Source of the DNA: JAKFYM01 sp964416595
Lineage (GTDB): Bacteria; Bdellovibrionota; UBA1018; CAIPTA01
Reading direction: 5' to 3'
Assembly: GCA_964416595.1 (NCBI GenBank)
Contig: CAYQES010000001.1
Coordinates: 1-64,000 of the forward strand
Length of the DNA: 64,000 nt
Position 1 is the first letter of the stretch, and each line of letters opens with the position of its first letter. The notes under the pieces were generated by a model that ran no database searches, had not been told where the DNA came from, and saw only the letters and a program-made list of their open reading frames with translations. Both the position numbers and the translations under genes were made by a program. This document shows, piece by piece, positions 34,171 through 42,730 of this stretch.

Positions 34171-35555
34171 AATAATTTCCTTAAAATATTTTCCGCCAGC
34201 ACATGCCGGTAGGCTGCTGTGCCGCGGATATCAGAAATGGGCGTGATCTCTTGGTGCAAAGCCTCAATGGCGCGCTCTACTTTTTCTGGCTCAAGACGTG
34301 ATCCTCGCAAAACAGCTTCCACTTTTTTTAACCGTAACGGAATCGGCCCCACCCCCCCATAGGCCAAGCGAATGTCCTCAATGCGATCTTGTTTCTTCTT
34401 CATCCACAAAGCCGCATTCACGGAGGAAATATCCAAATCTTTCCGTTGGGAATTTTTATAAAACTTTAAAGTCTCAGCTTTCTTTGGTAGCGGAAAATGG
34501 ATAGCCGTGATCACATCCCCCAAAGTGAGCTTCGTTTTTTTATAACCTATATAAAAATCTTCTAAAGGCACTTCCCGTTTGCCTTTTTTGCCTAAAATTT
34601 CTACGGTTGCGCCCAAAGCTAAAAGAAAAGGAGGCGTATCCGCAATGGGCGAAGCATTGGCTACGTTGCCCACAAGAGTAGCTACATTTTTGATTTGCGG
34701 TGAAGCAAAGAGATCTAAGATTTTGGCAAGCTCTTCCGGAAGGTGCTTCCTTAATTCTGCCAAAGTAACCCGCGCCCCCACCCGCATTTTCCCCGCTTGC
34801 ACCTTGATGTGGTAAAGCTCAGAGATCAAGTGCAGGGAAATTAAATGCTCGAGTGAATGTTTCCCTTTATTATATTGCACACCGAGATCCGTGGCGGCTC
34901 CTAAGATAATCGAGTGGGGAAATTTTGCGCGCATTTTTTTTAGCTCCAGCAAAGTGGTGGGGGCTAAAAAAACTCTTTCTTCTACTTCTGCGTGAATGGG
35001 AGTTTTCGGCAAGGCTGGAGGATTTGTTAGGTAGCGTTTGGATAATTCATCTACTTTACAAGCGCCGGCGGCTTTGAGCGCTCCATCGATGATTGGTTGA
35101 TAGCCAGTGCAACGGCAAAGATTGCCCGTGAGATGGTTTTTTATGGTTTGTTCATCCACCAACCCATGACGGTCAAACATCCAACTTAAAGCCATCACAA
35201 AACCAGGCGTGCAATACCCGCACTGGCTACCGTGGCAATCCATCATAGCCTTTTGCACGGGCGAAAGAGAGCAACCTTGTTTCACTCCCTCCACCGTTAC
35301 AATATGTGAGCCATCCATTTGCGCCACCAAGGCTATGCAGGAATTGATGGCTTGCAAACGATCTTTTGTTTGGGCATAAGCCTTGAGCACAGTGCAGGCG
35401 CCACAATCGCCTTCGGCGCAAACTATTTTTGTGCCAGTTAAACCTAGATTGTAACGAAGATAATCGGCCAAGGGCAAAAATAGAGCAGTGCCCCGCACTT
35501 CATGCAAACTGCCATTCACAGTGAAAGAAACAGAATCTCTATTTTTCACTCTCAC
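34167..35555 (-). CDS. xdhA: Xanthine dehydrogenase Fe-S/FAD subunit
   Basis: A 462-residue small subunit. The plant-type 2Fe-2S domain has CAEGDCGACTVL; the second cluster domain has GSQCGYCTPGFVMAL and NLCRCTGYQPI. The FAD-binding domain covers about 180-360 (ILGAATDLGVQYNKG, IKNVATLVGNVANASPIADTPP), followed by the CO-dehydrogenase-type C-terminal domain (DISSVNAALWMK, YGGVGPIPLRL). It carries electrons from the molybdenum centre to NAD+. It begins 3 nt after the membrane-protein gene, so the xdh set is read from the rluA-like promoter unless an internal one exists. Confidence 0.95.
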   Translation of the reverse strand: MRVKNRDSVSFTVNGSLHEVRGTALFLPLADYLRYNLGLTGTKIVCAEGDCGACTVLKAYAQTKDRLQAINSCIALVAQMDGSHIVTVEGVKQGCSLSPVQKAMMDCHGSQCGYCTPGFVMALSWMFDRHGLVDEQTIKNHLTGNLCRCTGYQPIIDGALKAAGACKVDELSKRYLTNPPALPKTPIHAEVEERVFLAPTTLLELKKMRAKFPHSIILGAATDLGVQYNKGKHSLEHLISLHLISELYHIKVQAGKMRVGARVTLAELRKHLPEELAKILDLFASPQIKNVATLVGNVANASPIADTPPFLLALGATVEILGKKGKREVPLEDFYIGYKKTKLTLGDVITAIHFPLPKKAETLKFYKNSQRKDLDISSVNAALWMKKKQDRIEDIRLAYGGVGPIPLRLKKVEAVLRGSRLEPEKVERAIEALHQEITPISDIRGTAAYRHVLAENILRKLL

Positions 35556-35558
35556 CCT

Positions 35559-35915
35559 CTAAAAATACAAACGTATGCCTAGGAGCACCAGTAACAAAAG
35601 CACCGCGCTGACAATCAAAATCATTAGACCAAAAAACTCCCGGCTCCCATAAAAATTCTTCATGGAAAATTTTCTGGCATACAAAACCTTTAGCCAAGTC
35701 TCCGCAAGTTTTGCTACCTCCGCCCCCATTTGCGCTTCTGGCCGGTACTCGGGCACCTGGGAGGAAATTAGATAGAGATCTTTTTTGAGTTCCGCCAATT
35801 GTTCCCGCATTACGGGGCTTGCGGCCAATAAATTCAAAATTTGCCGTTGCACTTCTTTGTCTTGCGAAGTGCCTTCGGCGTAGTCGAGAAAATCTTTACG
35901 GTCAGGAAGTTTCAA
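35559..35915 (-). CDS. Small membrane protein with anti-sigma-like layout
   Basis: A 118-residue protein. TTG 35915 is chosen because GGAGG precedes it and it overlaps the upstream stop (TTGA), as other genes in this operon do; an ATG at 35933 would lie inside the upstream gene. The N-terminal part (DFLDYAEGTSQDKEVQRQIL, LAASPVMREQLAEL) resembles the start of anti-sigma factors without a zinc motif; one membrane span lies at about 96-116, right at the C-terminus. Paired with an upstream sigma-like protein it may hold that protein at the membrane; this is inference. Confidence 0.6.
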   Translation of the reverse strand: MKLPDRKDFLDYAEGTSQDKEVQRQILNLLAASPVMREQLAELKKDLYLISSQVPEYRPEAQMGAEVAKLAETWLKVLYARKFSMKNFYGSREFFGLMILIVSAVLLLLVLLGIRLYF

Positions 35916-36403
35916 AAGTCCTCCTCTGTCCATTGCAAGGCGGCCACTCGCCTACCCAAGAGGAATTCCCGGCATCGCTCAATTTCTTCTTCCACCATAG
36001 CTTGAGAAACGCCCAGGATCATAGCCACGGAAGCATAGGAAAAATGTTTTTTGGTCCTAAGATAAATCGCAGCACGAGCCAATTGCGGCATACGATAAAA
36101 TGGCATTTCGGCGTGACCCAAGGGCACGTCACTGCCAATCCTAAAATTTGTTTTTCTGCCCTGGCACTTTTCCCAAAGGGCCCGGAAAAAATCTTCTCGA
36201 AACTCTTTATAGGTGAACTTATTTTCCATGCTTTCCCGAAACCAGAGGTTTTCTAAGCCAAGGAGTAAGGTGTCTAAAATGGCGGGTTCAGCCAAAGCCG
36301 TTACCCCTTCCATGCACACCACCCCAAAGCCATAGAGATCTACAGCCGCTTCTTCCAGGGCATCGTAGACTTCCTTCATGGGAGGCAAGCTTTCCTGTTT
36401 CAT
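35912..36403 (-). CDS. Sigma-factor-like protein with region-4-type helix-turn-helix
   Basis: A 163-residue soluble protein; ATG 36403 overlaps the upstream stop by 4 bp. The C-terminal part, MPQLARAAIYLRTKKHFSYA followed by SVAMILGVSQAMVEEEIERC and REFLLGRR, has the spacing of sigma-70 region 4 of ECF factors. The N-terminal 100 residues are helical but do not show a clear region 2, so it may be a degenerate sigma factor or a regulator. It is followed by a single-span membrane protein, giving a sigma/anti-sigma-like pair inside an operon with xdh genes. Confidence 0.55.
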   Translation of the reverse strand: MKQESLPPMKEVYDALEEAAVDLYGFGVVCMEGVTALAEPAILDTLLLGLENLWFRESMENKFTYKEFREDFFRALWEKCQGRKTNFRIGSDVPLGHAEMPFYRMPQLARAAIYLRTKKHFSYASVAMILGVSQAMVEEEIERCREFLLGRRVAALQWTEEDF

Positions 36404-37314
36404 CCTGAATAGTGTAAACCTAGACTCCTTCCACAATCCAGAAAGCTTTGGGGAGGAGGCGCGTCTATCCGAGGAAACCCGGGGATTTTTAGGCTTTCCG
36501 CATGGAGTTGATGGAATGCTATGGAGGCATCTCCTTCGTACAGACTATCCCCCACCAAGGGCAAGCTCAACGCAGCAAGGCCCGCCCGCACCACGTGTCT
36601 GCGGCCTTGGCTAGTTTTTATCCGTACTAAACCATGCGTGGCAGTAGAAGATACTATTTTTAAAAATAATTCCACGGCCTCAGCGCCTGACTTTTCTTCA
36701 AGAAAAGCTTGAACCTTTTGCGCAGACGAAGGCAAAAACCAGAGAGTTTGCATGCCAGAAATATTTGGCTTTCCCGTAACTATCGCCAAATACTCCTTCT
36801 CTACTTCCCCGGAAAAAACTTTTCGGTACTTGGCCTTAGCCTCTTTTGTGAAAGCGGCGGTTACAAGACCACTCGTATCCCGATCGAGCCTTTGCAAGAG
36901 TCCGCCCTCTAGTACCGGCGGCTCTCCAAGAAGAGCAAAATCTTCCGCCCTCATCCAATTTTTTTCTTCCACAAAACAGGCAATATGGTTGGCTAAAGTA
37001 TCCCTCTCCCAAGGCACTAAGGGATAGGTGTTAACACCTGGATCTTTGAAGAAAACTCCCAATTCTTGCTCATAGCTCCACACCAATTTGGCTGGCTCAT
37101 TTGCTGGAACCAATCCTAAAGCAGGCAAATCAATTTGCACTTGCGCGCCTTCTGGCACCATCACCCCAGCCTTTTTTTCCACCCGACCATTTATCTTTAG
37201 CCTGCCTTCCTCTAAAAGCCGCTCCCAGGCCTGGCGGCTCAGCCACGGGGAAATAACCTGCTCCCGTAACAAGCGATCTAGACGGTCTGCTTTTTTCGCT
37301 AAAAATTCCCACAT
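36400..37314 (-). CDS. RluA-family pseudouridine synthase
   Basis: A 304-residue enzyme. An S4 RNA-binding domain covers about 8-60 (DRLDRLLREQVISPW, RLKINGRVEKKAGVMV). The catalytic domain has the RluA motif LLQRLDRDTSGLVTAAF with the nucleophilic Asp in RLDRDTSG, and later RIKTSQGRRHVVRAGL and LPLVGDSLYEG. It modifies uridines in rRNA or tRNA; which site is unknown. AAAAGGA precedes ATG. It is the first gene of a six-gene overlapped operon ending in xdhC. Confidence 0.92.
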   Translation of the reverse strand: MWEFLAKKADRLDRLLREQVISPWLSRQAWERLLEEGRLKINGRVEKKAGVMVPEGAQVQIDLPALGLVPANEPAKLVWSYEQELGVFFKDPGVNTYPLVPWERDTLANHIACFVEEKNWMRAEDFALLGEPPVLEGGLLQRLDRDTSGLVTAAFTKEAKAKYRKVFSGEVEKEYLAIVTGKPNISGMQTLWFLPSSAQKVQAFLEEKSGAEAVELFLKIVSSTATHGLVRIKTSQGRRHVVRAGLAALSLPLVGDSLYEGDASIAFHQLHAESLKIPGFPRIDAPPPQSFLDCGRSLGLHYSG

Positions 37315-37319
37315 ATCCT

Positions 37320-37348
37320 TTTCAAACTATCCGCCTCCCCTTTATAAT
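37320..37348 (+). promoter_or_regulatory. Possible promoter for the coiled-coil gene pair
   Basis: A consensus TATAAT (37343-37348) lies 17 nt after a weak -35 (TTTCAA, 37320-37325) and 40 nt before ATG 37389. The same AT-rich spot could serve the divergent rluA-like gene. Confidence 0.38.
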
Positions 37349-37388
37349 GGAAGTATAAACGCGCCTTGGCAGGATGCCCGGAGGACGA

Positions 37389-37793
37389 ATGGAAACCACA
37401 AGCACGCAACGCACAGCCCAGCAATCAGACGCGGATAGGCTGCAACAAGAACACTCCCGTAAAATCCGCGATATCAAAAAACAACAAGAAGCCGAATTGG
37501 CTGCCATTACCGAGAAGCACGAGCGGGACATGAAAACCACCGAATCCGCCTATCGGGTGGAACTCACCGCTAAGCAAGAAGACTACGCCCGGCGCTTGAA
37601 CGATTTAAATGATCGCCAGCAAGCTAACCTCGCTAACCTTTCTAAGCAGAGCGAAACCAATATCAAACAAGCCCAAGAAACTTACCGCATGCAAGCAGAA
37701 GAAGTGCGCACTAAAGGGGAAAGAAAATTATCTACCCTCCGTGAGCAGCAAATGGACGCGGAAGGTAATGTAACAAAGCGAGGCAACGCATGA
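37389..37793 (+). CDS. Coiled-coil protein of unknown function
   Basis: A 134-residue soluble protein. ATG 37389 has GGAGG 4 nt upstream and is preferred to ATG 37374. Nearly the whole chain (about 15-125) is charged helix with repeated Glu/Lys/Gln heptads (LQQEHSRKIRDIKKQQEAEL, KQEDYARRLNDLNDRQQANL), so a long parallel coiled coil is likely. No enzymatic motif. It overlaps the next start by 4 bp, and the two probably form a complex. Function unknown. Confidence 0.7.
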   Translation: METTSTQRTAQQSDADRLQQEHSRKIRDIKKQQEAELAAITEKHERDMKTTESAYRVELTAKQEDYARRLNDLNDRQQANLANLSKQSETNIKQAQETYRMQAEEVRTKGERKLSTLREQQMDAEGNVTKRGNA

Positions 37794-38041
37794 AAAAAGA
37801 AGGAATCCCCTTTGATGGTTTTGGCAGCGTAGTGGAAATGCTCACAAGAGCTGATGCTGCCTTCCGGGAAAAAATTTTAAGTAACCTACGCCGCCGGGAC
37901 CCTGATCTAGTGCGCCGTTTAGAGGCGCAAGTGAAGAATAATTTGGCCCTAGCCAGCGCTAGTAGATCTGCTAGCAGCGATAGCCGCGCAATTTTAGAGC
38001 GCAGCCAACAGCATGCCCGCACTCGGCAGTACGGGCAGTAG
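37790..38041 (+). CDS. Small FliG-like helical protein, unknown
   Basis: An 83-residue soluble protein starting at ATG 37790 within the preceding stop (ATGA). The first 50 residues (SVVEMLTRADAAFREKILSN, LRRRDPDLVRRLEAQV) look like the helical repeats of flagellar switch protein FliG, in which similar phrases occur; no other flagellar gene is in the window. The tail is Ser/Arg-rich and probably disordered. With the coiled-coil neighbour it may be a mechanical or scaffold pair; this is inference. Confidence 0.65.
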   Translation: MKKEGIPFDGFGSVVEMLTRADAAFREKILSNLRRRDPDLVRRLEAQVKNNLALASASRSASSDSRAILERSQQHARTRQYGQ

Positions 38042-38042
38042 T

Positions 38043-38939
38043 TTATTCTAGCACTGCCCCGAACCGCAATCCCCGCACCGAGGCGGTAAAACTCATCAAT
38101 CCTGTTTCCAACAAAATCGCCTCGAGGATTAAAGCGCCGGCCACAATCACATCGGCCCGGCCCTTATCCATGCCACCAATGCCTAAACGCTCCGCCGCTG
38201 TGAGCGGCAGAAAACGCTCGATCAACTGAGAAACCTGCCGCAAACTCACCTCTGTTCCATGCACTGTATCCACATCAAACCTCTCTAACCCCAACACAGA
38301 AGACGCTAAATACGTGGCCGTGCCCGCCACTCCAATCAGCTTCTTGCCCTTCACCTTTTCCAAAATCCCCTTTTGGTGCGCAAGCTCTTCCCGGATAAAC
38401 TCTCGCGCTTCCTGGATCTCCGAAGCTAGGATGGGATCGTGCTTGAAAAACCTTTCCGTCAAACGCACGCAGCCCATATCGAAGCTAAAACGAAAAAGCC
38501 CTTCGCCTTCGATGCCCACGATCTCGCTGGAACCACCGCCGATATCCAACACCGCAACATTTGGATCAGGTTTACCTGGCAGCGCCCCCCGGAACGAAAG
38601 CCAGGCCTCTTCTTCGCCGCTAATCACCCGTATGGGAATTTGAAACTCTTTTTCGATGGCAGCAAAAAATTCTCCTGAATTTTTTGCATCCCGGGAACCC
38701 GAGGTGGCCACGGCCCGGATATCTACACCGGGATATTTATCTAAAATAGCTCGGTACTTTTGGAAACAAGCTTTGGCCCGCTCCATAGCCTCCGGCAAAA
38801 AAGCTCGGTTCTTATCCACCCCTTGCCCGAGGCGCACTACGGTTACATGATCTTCCAGCACTTGGATATGATTGTTCTCAACGTCTGCCACCAGTAGCAG
38901 AATCGTATTGGTGCCGATATCTATGCCTGCCCGTAACAT
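38043..38939 (-). CDS. Ppx/GppA-family phosphatase
   Basis: A 298-residue enzyme of the ASKHA fold with DIGTNTILLLVADV near the start, the middle motif LDIGGGSSEIVGI and a late GMDKGRADVIVAGALIL. It hydrolyses polyphosphate or pppGpp to ppGpp. At about 300 residues it covers only the two N-terminal domains, as in the short Ppx type, so it lacks the extra domains of enterobacterial PPX. Its start overlaps the asmA-like stop by one base, and it ends the gatCAB operon. Confidence 0.92.
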   Translation of the reverse strand: MLRAGIDIGTNTILLLVADVENNHIQVLEDHVTVVRLGQGVDKNRAFLPEAMERAKACFQKYRAILDKYPGVDIRAVATSGSRDAKNSGEFFAAIEKEFQIPIRVISGEEEAWLSFRGALPGKPDPNVAVLDIGGGSSEIVGIEGEGLFRFSFDMGCVRLTERFFKHDPILASEIQEAREFIREELAHQKGILEKVKGKKLIGVAGTATYLASSVLGLERFDVDTVHGTEVSLRQVSQLIERFLPLTAAERLGIGGMDKGRADVIVAGALILEAILLETGLMSFTASVRGLRFGAVLE

Positions 38940-41263
38940 TAAAAGAGCTTAAACTTCTTTTTGAGTTTCTCGGCAGCGTCTTTTAAAGGATCGCCCTTAC
39001 CTTCCTCGCCTTTATTGATAAATTTATTCAGGGCTTTTGTAGCCGCGTCTTTAGCCATATTGGTTCCGGCCGTGGAAGCGAGCTTCTTCACGGTGTATTC
39101 ATAGTCCGTTTTCGGAGCCATCAACGGGCCATAGAGCCGTAAAGCAATGGCAGGTTTCCCCGGCTTTTGCATTTCTTTGGGCAATAATCCTTGGGGATCG
39201 TACACATCAAAAAAACTTTCCTGTTCTAAGCTCTCGAGGATCGTGGATTTTCCCTTCACCACGAAGCCCTTCCCTTTAGGTTGCATTTCAAAGGGTTCCA
39301 TTTGTACTACACCATTATTGAAACGCAAATCGGCTGTCATGGTTTTAAAACCGTTATCAATCTGTGGCGGTTTCTTGCCTTTTAAGAAGGGCACTTTTTG
39401 CATGGTGGAATTGATGCTTTGTTGGAAATCTACGGATTTCAAAGCTCCATCTTGAGCCACCATTTTGGCTGTGCCTTTTAGGTTTCTTAAGCGCAAAGTG
39501 GCTGGATAAAGCGCGCCACTCACATCCCAATTGGCGCTTACTTTTCCTTCCAGGGTGTTTTGGTATTTAGGAAAGTAAGTCCGCATGGCCTCTATTCCTG
39601 AAATTCCTGTTACATTGCCCTTGCTGGTGTAGCGTAACCCGGAACTCTTTAGATCAAATTCACCAGTCGTGCGAACATCCCCATCAAAGGTGCGCACTTT
39701 AGCTTCTATTAATTTTAGGATCATATTTTGCAATTGTGCCCGCACTTGCAATTGGTTAAGCGGCGCTTGTTTTACGATCACCTTGCTAATTTGCCCCGTG
39801 AGGGTGCCACTGGCTTTAGCAAAAATCGGATTCAAAGCAAACGCCGCCATGGGATTTACATCTGCCGTAGGTGCCGCATAGGCAATAGGTATCCATGAAA
39901 TCCAAGCCTGTTTGGGCGCAGCCTCAGGCAATACTAACACCTTATCCAGGTTGAGACTTTTTCCCGTAAGATTCAAAGCAAACTGGGGCGCCAAGAAATT
40001 TTTCACAGTCCCCGTGATTTGCACTTCCGATTCTGGGCCAGACAATCCAAGGCGCGCTAAGTTTAAACTATTTTCTGAAAATCCCGCCTGCACTTGGAAT
40101 TCTAGGGGCGCTTTCAGCATATCTTTCATAAAAAAAGATCCACCCGCTACCTTCACATCTCCATTGGCCCTTAGTGCGTTGTTTTCAAGATCAATGTTTG
40201 CATTCAAATTCAACAAACCCTTTAAATCGTAAGCCGCTACCATCGGCACAAAATCATCCAAGCTCTCTAAACGCATGGGATCCGCGTTCACATCCAATTT
40301 CACCGTGAGGGGCGCCGCCGTAATCCGGCCTTTGGCATGAATTTTATATTCATGAAACTGGATATCTAACTGGCGCAGCAATGTTTCTTTATTGTCCCCA
40401 TCGATTTTGGCTTTGGCCACTAAAACCATTTTCGAGCTTTTATGGAATTTTCCAGGCATCTCAACTTCAAGCTTGGTGGCATCCACATCCAAATTGCCTT
40501 TCACACTCTTCACTTCTAGGCCCACCAACACGGGCGCAAGCTCTCCTTGCAGACTCACAGGCCCCGAGAAACTTAAGCCTGGCATCTCGCCCTTTAAAGG
40601 CGCGAGCACTTTAACACTCATAGTGGAGCCCAAGCCCAAATTCCGCACATCGAGCTCAAGGTCATTCACCTGGTATTTGCCTTTAGAAAGTTTATCTAAA
40701 TAATGAACATTGCCTTTTTCGATCCGCACGCCGATGGTGGCGCCCGCGAGAAGCGCAGGCACTTTGCTGGGCTCGGAGGCTGTTGGAGGAGCAGGTGTAG
40801 TCACAGTGGATTCAGAGGCAGGCAGACTAGGCACAGCTGTACTTGGATTTACCGGAGTAGGCGTGGGAGCGCCTGCTGACACAGGCTTTATCAACTCCAG
40901 CACATTCATGCGGCCGTCCACTTCTTTCACCACCTCGATCTTTGGTTCTTTTAAAACCGCCACCACTTCTGGTTTACCGGTAAAAAGCGAAGAAAAAGGA
41001 ATCTCGAGGTGAAAGAGTTTTGTGTCCACCAAAGGCTTCGGAAAACCATTCACTGACAAATGAATCGATTCCGCATGGATTTTAATGGCGCCCCAGAGGG
41101 AAAGTTTTAATTTTCCGAGCTCAAGCTGGCCATTGATGCGTTTATTGGCTTCCGCCGTAATTTCGGGCCGGTATTGGTCCACGTCCACAAATAAGGGCAC
41201 GCTGGCCATGGCCACAATCACTGCAATAAAAACGCCGCCCAAAATCCATAGGATTCTTTTCAT
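38939..41263 (-). CDS. AsmA family protein
   Basis: A 774-residue protein with an N-terminal membrane anchor (about 5-25: LWILGGVFIAVIVAMASVPL). The AsmA opening VDVDQYRPEITAEANKRING is clear, as are later repeated beta-rich segments and the C-terminal AsmA domain (GTAKMVAQDGALKSVDFQQS, KTMTADLRFNNGVVQMEPFE). Residues about 130-170 are Pro/Ala/Thr-rich. AsmA-like proteins are thought to bridge the membranes and move phospholipids to the outer membrane. Start overlaps the gatB stop by 4 bp. Confidence 0.9.
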   Translation of the reverse strand: MKRILWILGGVFIAVIVAMASVPLFVDVDQYRPEITAEANKRINGQLELGKLKLSLWGAIKIHAESIHLSVNGFPKPLVDTKLFHLEIPFSSLFTGKPEVVAVLKEPKIEVVKEVDGRMNVLELIKPVSAGAPTPTPVNPSTAVPSLPASESTVTTPAPPTASEPSKVPALLAGATIGVRIEKGNVHYLDKLSKGKYQVNDLELDVRNLGLGSTMSVKVLAPLKGEMPGLSFSGPVSLQGELAPVLVGLEVKSVKGNLDVDATKLEVEMPGKFHKSSKMVLVAKAKIDGDNKETLLRQLDIQFHEYKIHAKGRITAAPLTVKLDVNADPMRLESLDDFVPMVAAYDLKGLLNLNANIDLENNALRANGDVKVAGGSFFMKDMLKAPLEFQVQAGFSENSLNLARLGLSGPESEVQITGTVKNFLAPQFALNLTGKSLNLDKVLVLPEAAPKQAWISWIPIAYAAPTADVNPMAAFALNPIFAKASGTLTGQISKVIVKQAPLNQLQVRAQLQNMILKLIEAKVRTFDGDVRTTGEFDLKSSGLRYTSKGNVTGISGIEAMRTYFPKYQNTLEGKVSANWDVSGALYPATLRLRNLKGTAKMVAQDGALKSVDFQQSINSTMQKVPFLKGKKPPQIDNGFKTMTADLRFNNGVVQMEPFEMQPKGKGFVVKGKSTILESLEQESFFDVYDPQGLLPKEMQKPGKPAIALRLYGPLMAPKTDYEYTVKKLASTAGTNMAKDAATKALNKFINKGEEGKGDPLKDAAEKLKKKFKLF

Positions 41264-42729
41264 GATTTCTCTCCCTTGAGAAAAGCTTTGATTAGATCAT
41301 TGATAAGCGCCGGATTCCCTTTGCCCTGGGTTTCTTTCATCACTTGGCCCACAAAGAAGCCAAAAAGTTTTTCTTTGCCGCTTCGGTATTCAGCTACTTT
41401 ATCCGGCGCGCCCTGCATGATTTTGCGAACTGCCGCTTCGATTGCCGTAGGATCAGAAACTTGCACCAAACCTTTTTCTTTCACGATCGTAGCCGGATCT
41501 TTTCCAGTGGACCACATTTCTTCAAAAACGGTTTTGGCGATCTTAGAAGAAATTTCGCCCTTTTTAATCAAGGCTATAAGTTGCCCAAGGCTCTTGGCAG
41601 GAAAAGGGCAATCTTCGATTTCTTTTTCGCTCTCTTTCAACATCCTCAAAACTTCGGTCATGAGCCAGTTGGACACTAATTTTGGTTCATCTAGTGAATG
41701 TTTCACGGCTTCTTCGTAAAACACAGCTAAGGGTTTGGCGGACGTGATCACCTTGGCGTCGTATTCTGGTAAATGAAATTCTTTTACAAAACGCTCAGCC
41801 TTAGCGTTGGGTAGCTCTGGCAATTGGGATTTTACTTTTTCGATCCAAGCGTCAGCCACTACTAGGGGTGGAAGATCCGGTTCCGGAAAATAGCGGTAAT
41901 CATGGGCATCTTCCTTGGAACGCATACTTTGGGTGATATTTTTTGCCGAATCATAGAGGCGGGTTTCTTGCACTACCCTTCCCCCACTCAAGATCACATT
42001 GATCTGCCGCTGAATTTCATAGTCAATAGCCTTTTCCACAAAACGAAAAGAGTTTAAGTTTTTTAACTCTGCTCTCGTGCCAAGTTTTGCCTCTCCAACT
42101 CTACGCACGGAAACGTTGGCATCGCAGCGGAAATTTCCTTCTTGCATATTGCCGTCGCACACTTCGATATATTGCAAAATAGCCCTAAGTTTTCTTAAAT
42201 AGGCCGCGGCCTCCATTGGAGAGCGGAAATCTGGCTCCGAAACGATTTCAATCAAGGGCGTGCCGGCCCGGTTCAAGTCTACTAAAGAAAATCCGGCCAT
42301 ATGTTGGCTTTTGCCAGCGTCTTCTTCCATATGAATGCGGGTGATACCAATTTTTTTTGTCTCCCTTACACCCGGATCGTTTTCATACTCCACTTCCAGC
42401 CAGCCTTGCTCACAAAGAGGTTTATCAAATTGGGAAATTTGGTAGCCCTTGGGCAAATCGGGATAAAAATAATTTTTACGGGAAAAGATGCTCGTATTGT
42501 TGATCCGGCAATTGGTGGCAAGCCCGGCGCGAATGGCAAAATCCACAGCCTGTCGGTTTAATACGGGCAAAGCTCCGGGTTGGGCTGTGCAAACCGCATT
42601 GATATTGCGGTTCGGGGCAGAGCCAAATTGATTGGGAGAAGAAGAAAAAAGTTTTGACTGCGTTGCCAGCTGCGCGTGCACCTCGAGACCAATCACCGTT
42701 TCAAATCCATTGTAGATGGGCTGCGCCAT
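41260..42729 (-). CDS. gatB: Asp/Glu-tRNA amidotransferase subunit B
   Basis: A 489-residue subunit. ATG 42729 is chosen since GGGAG lies 7 nt upstream; the open frame extends to 42753. Motifs: FETVIGLEVHAQL, AVCTAQPGALPVLN, FSRKNYFYPDLPKGYQISQF, HMEEDAGKSQH, DLNRAGTPLIEIVSEPD and RCDANVSVR, with the C-terminal YqeY-like tail about 340-489. It binds tRNA and phosphorylates Glu/Asp-tRNA for transamidation to Gln/Asn-tRNA. It follows gatA by 1 nt. Confidence 0.97.
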   Translation of the reverse strand: MAQPIYNGFETVIGLEVHAQLATQSKLFSSSPNQFGSAPNRNINAVCTAQPGALPVLNRQAVDFAIRAGLATNCRINNTSIFSRKNYFYPDLPKGYQISQFDKPLCEQGWLEVEYENDPGVRETKKIGITRIHMEEDAGKSQHMAGFSLVDLNRAGTPLIEIVSEPDFRSPMEAAAYLRKLRAILQYIEVCDGNMQEGNFRCDANVSVRRVGEAKLGTRAELKNLNSFRFVEKAIDYEIQRQINVILSGGRVVQETRLYDSAKNITQSMRSKEDAHDYRYFPEPDLPPLVVADAWIEKVKSQLPELPNAKAERFVKEFHLPEYDAKVITSAKPLAVFYEEAVKHSLDEPKLVSNWLMTEVLRMLKESEKEIEDCPFPAKSLGQLIALIKKGEISSKIAKTVFEEMWSTGKDPATIVKEKGLVQVSDPTAIEAAVRKIMQGAPDKVAEYRSGKEKLFGFFVGQVMKETQGKGNPALINDLIKAFLKGEKS

Positions 42730-42730
42730 T

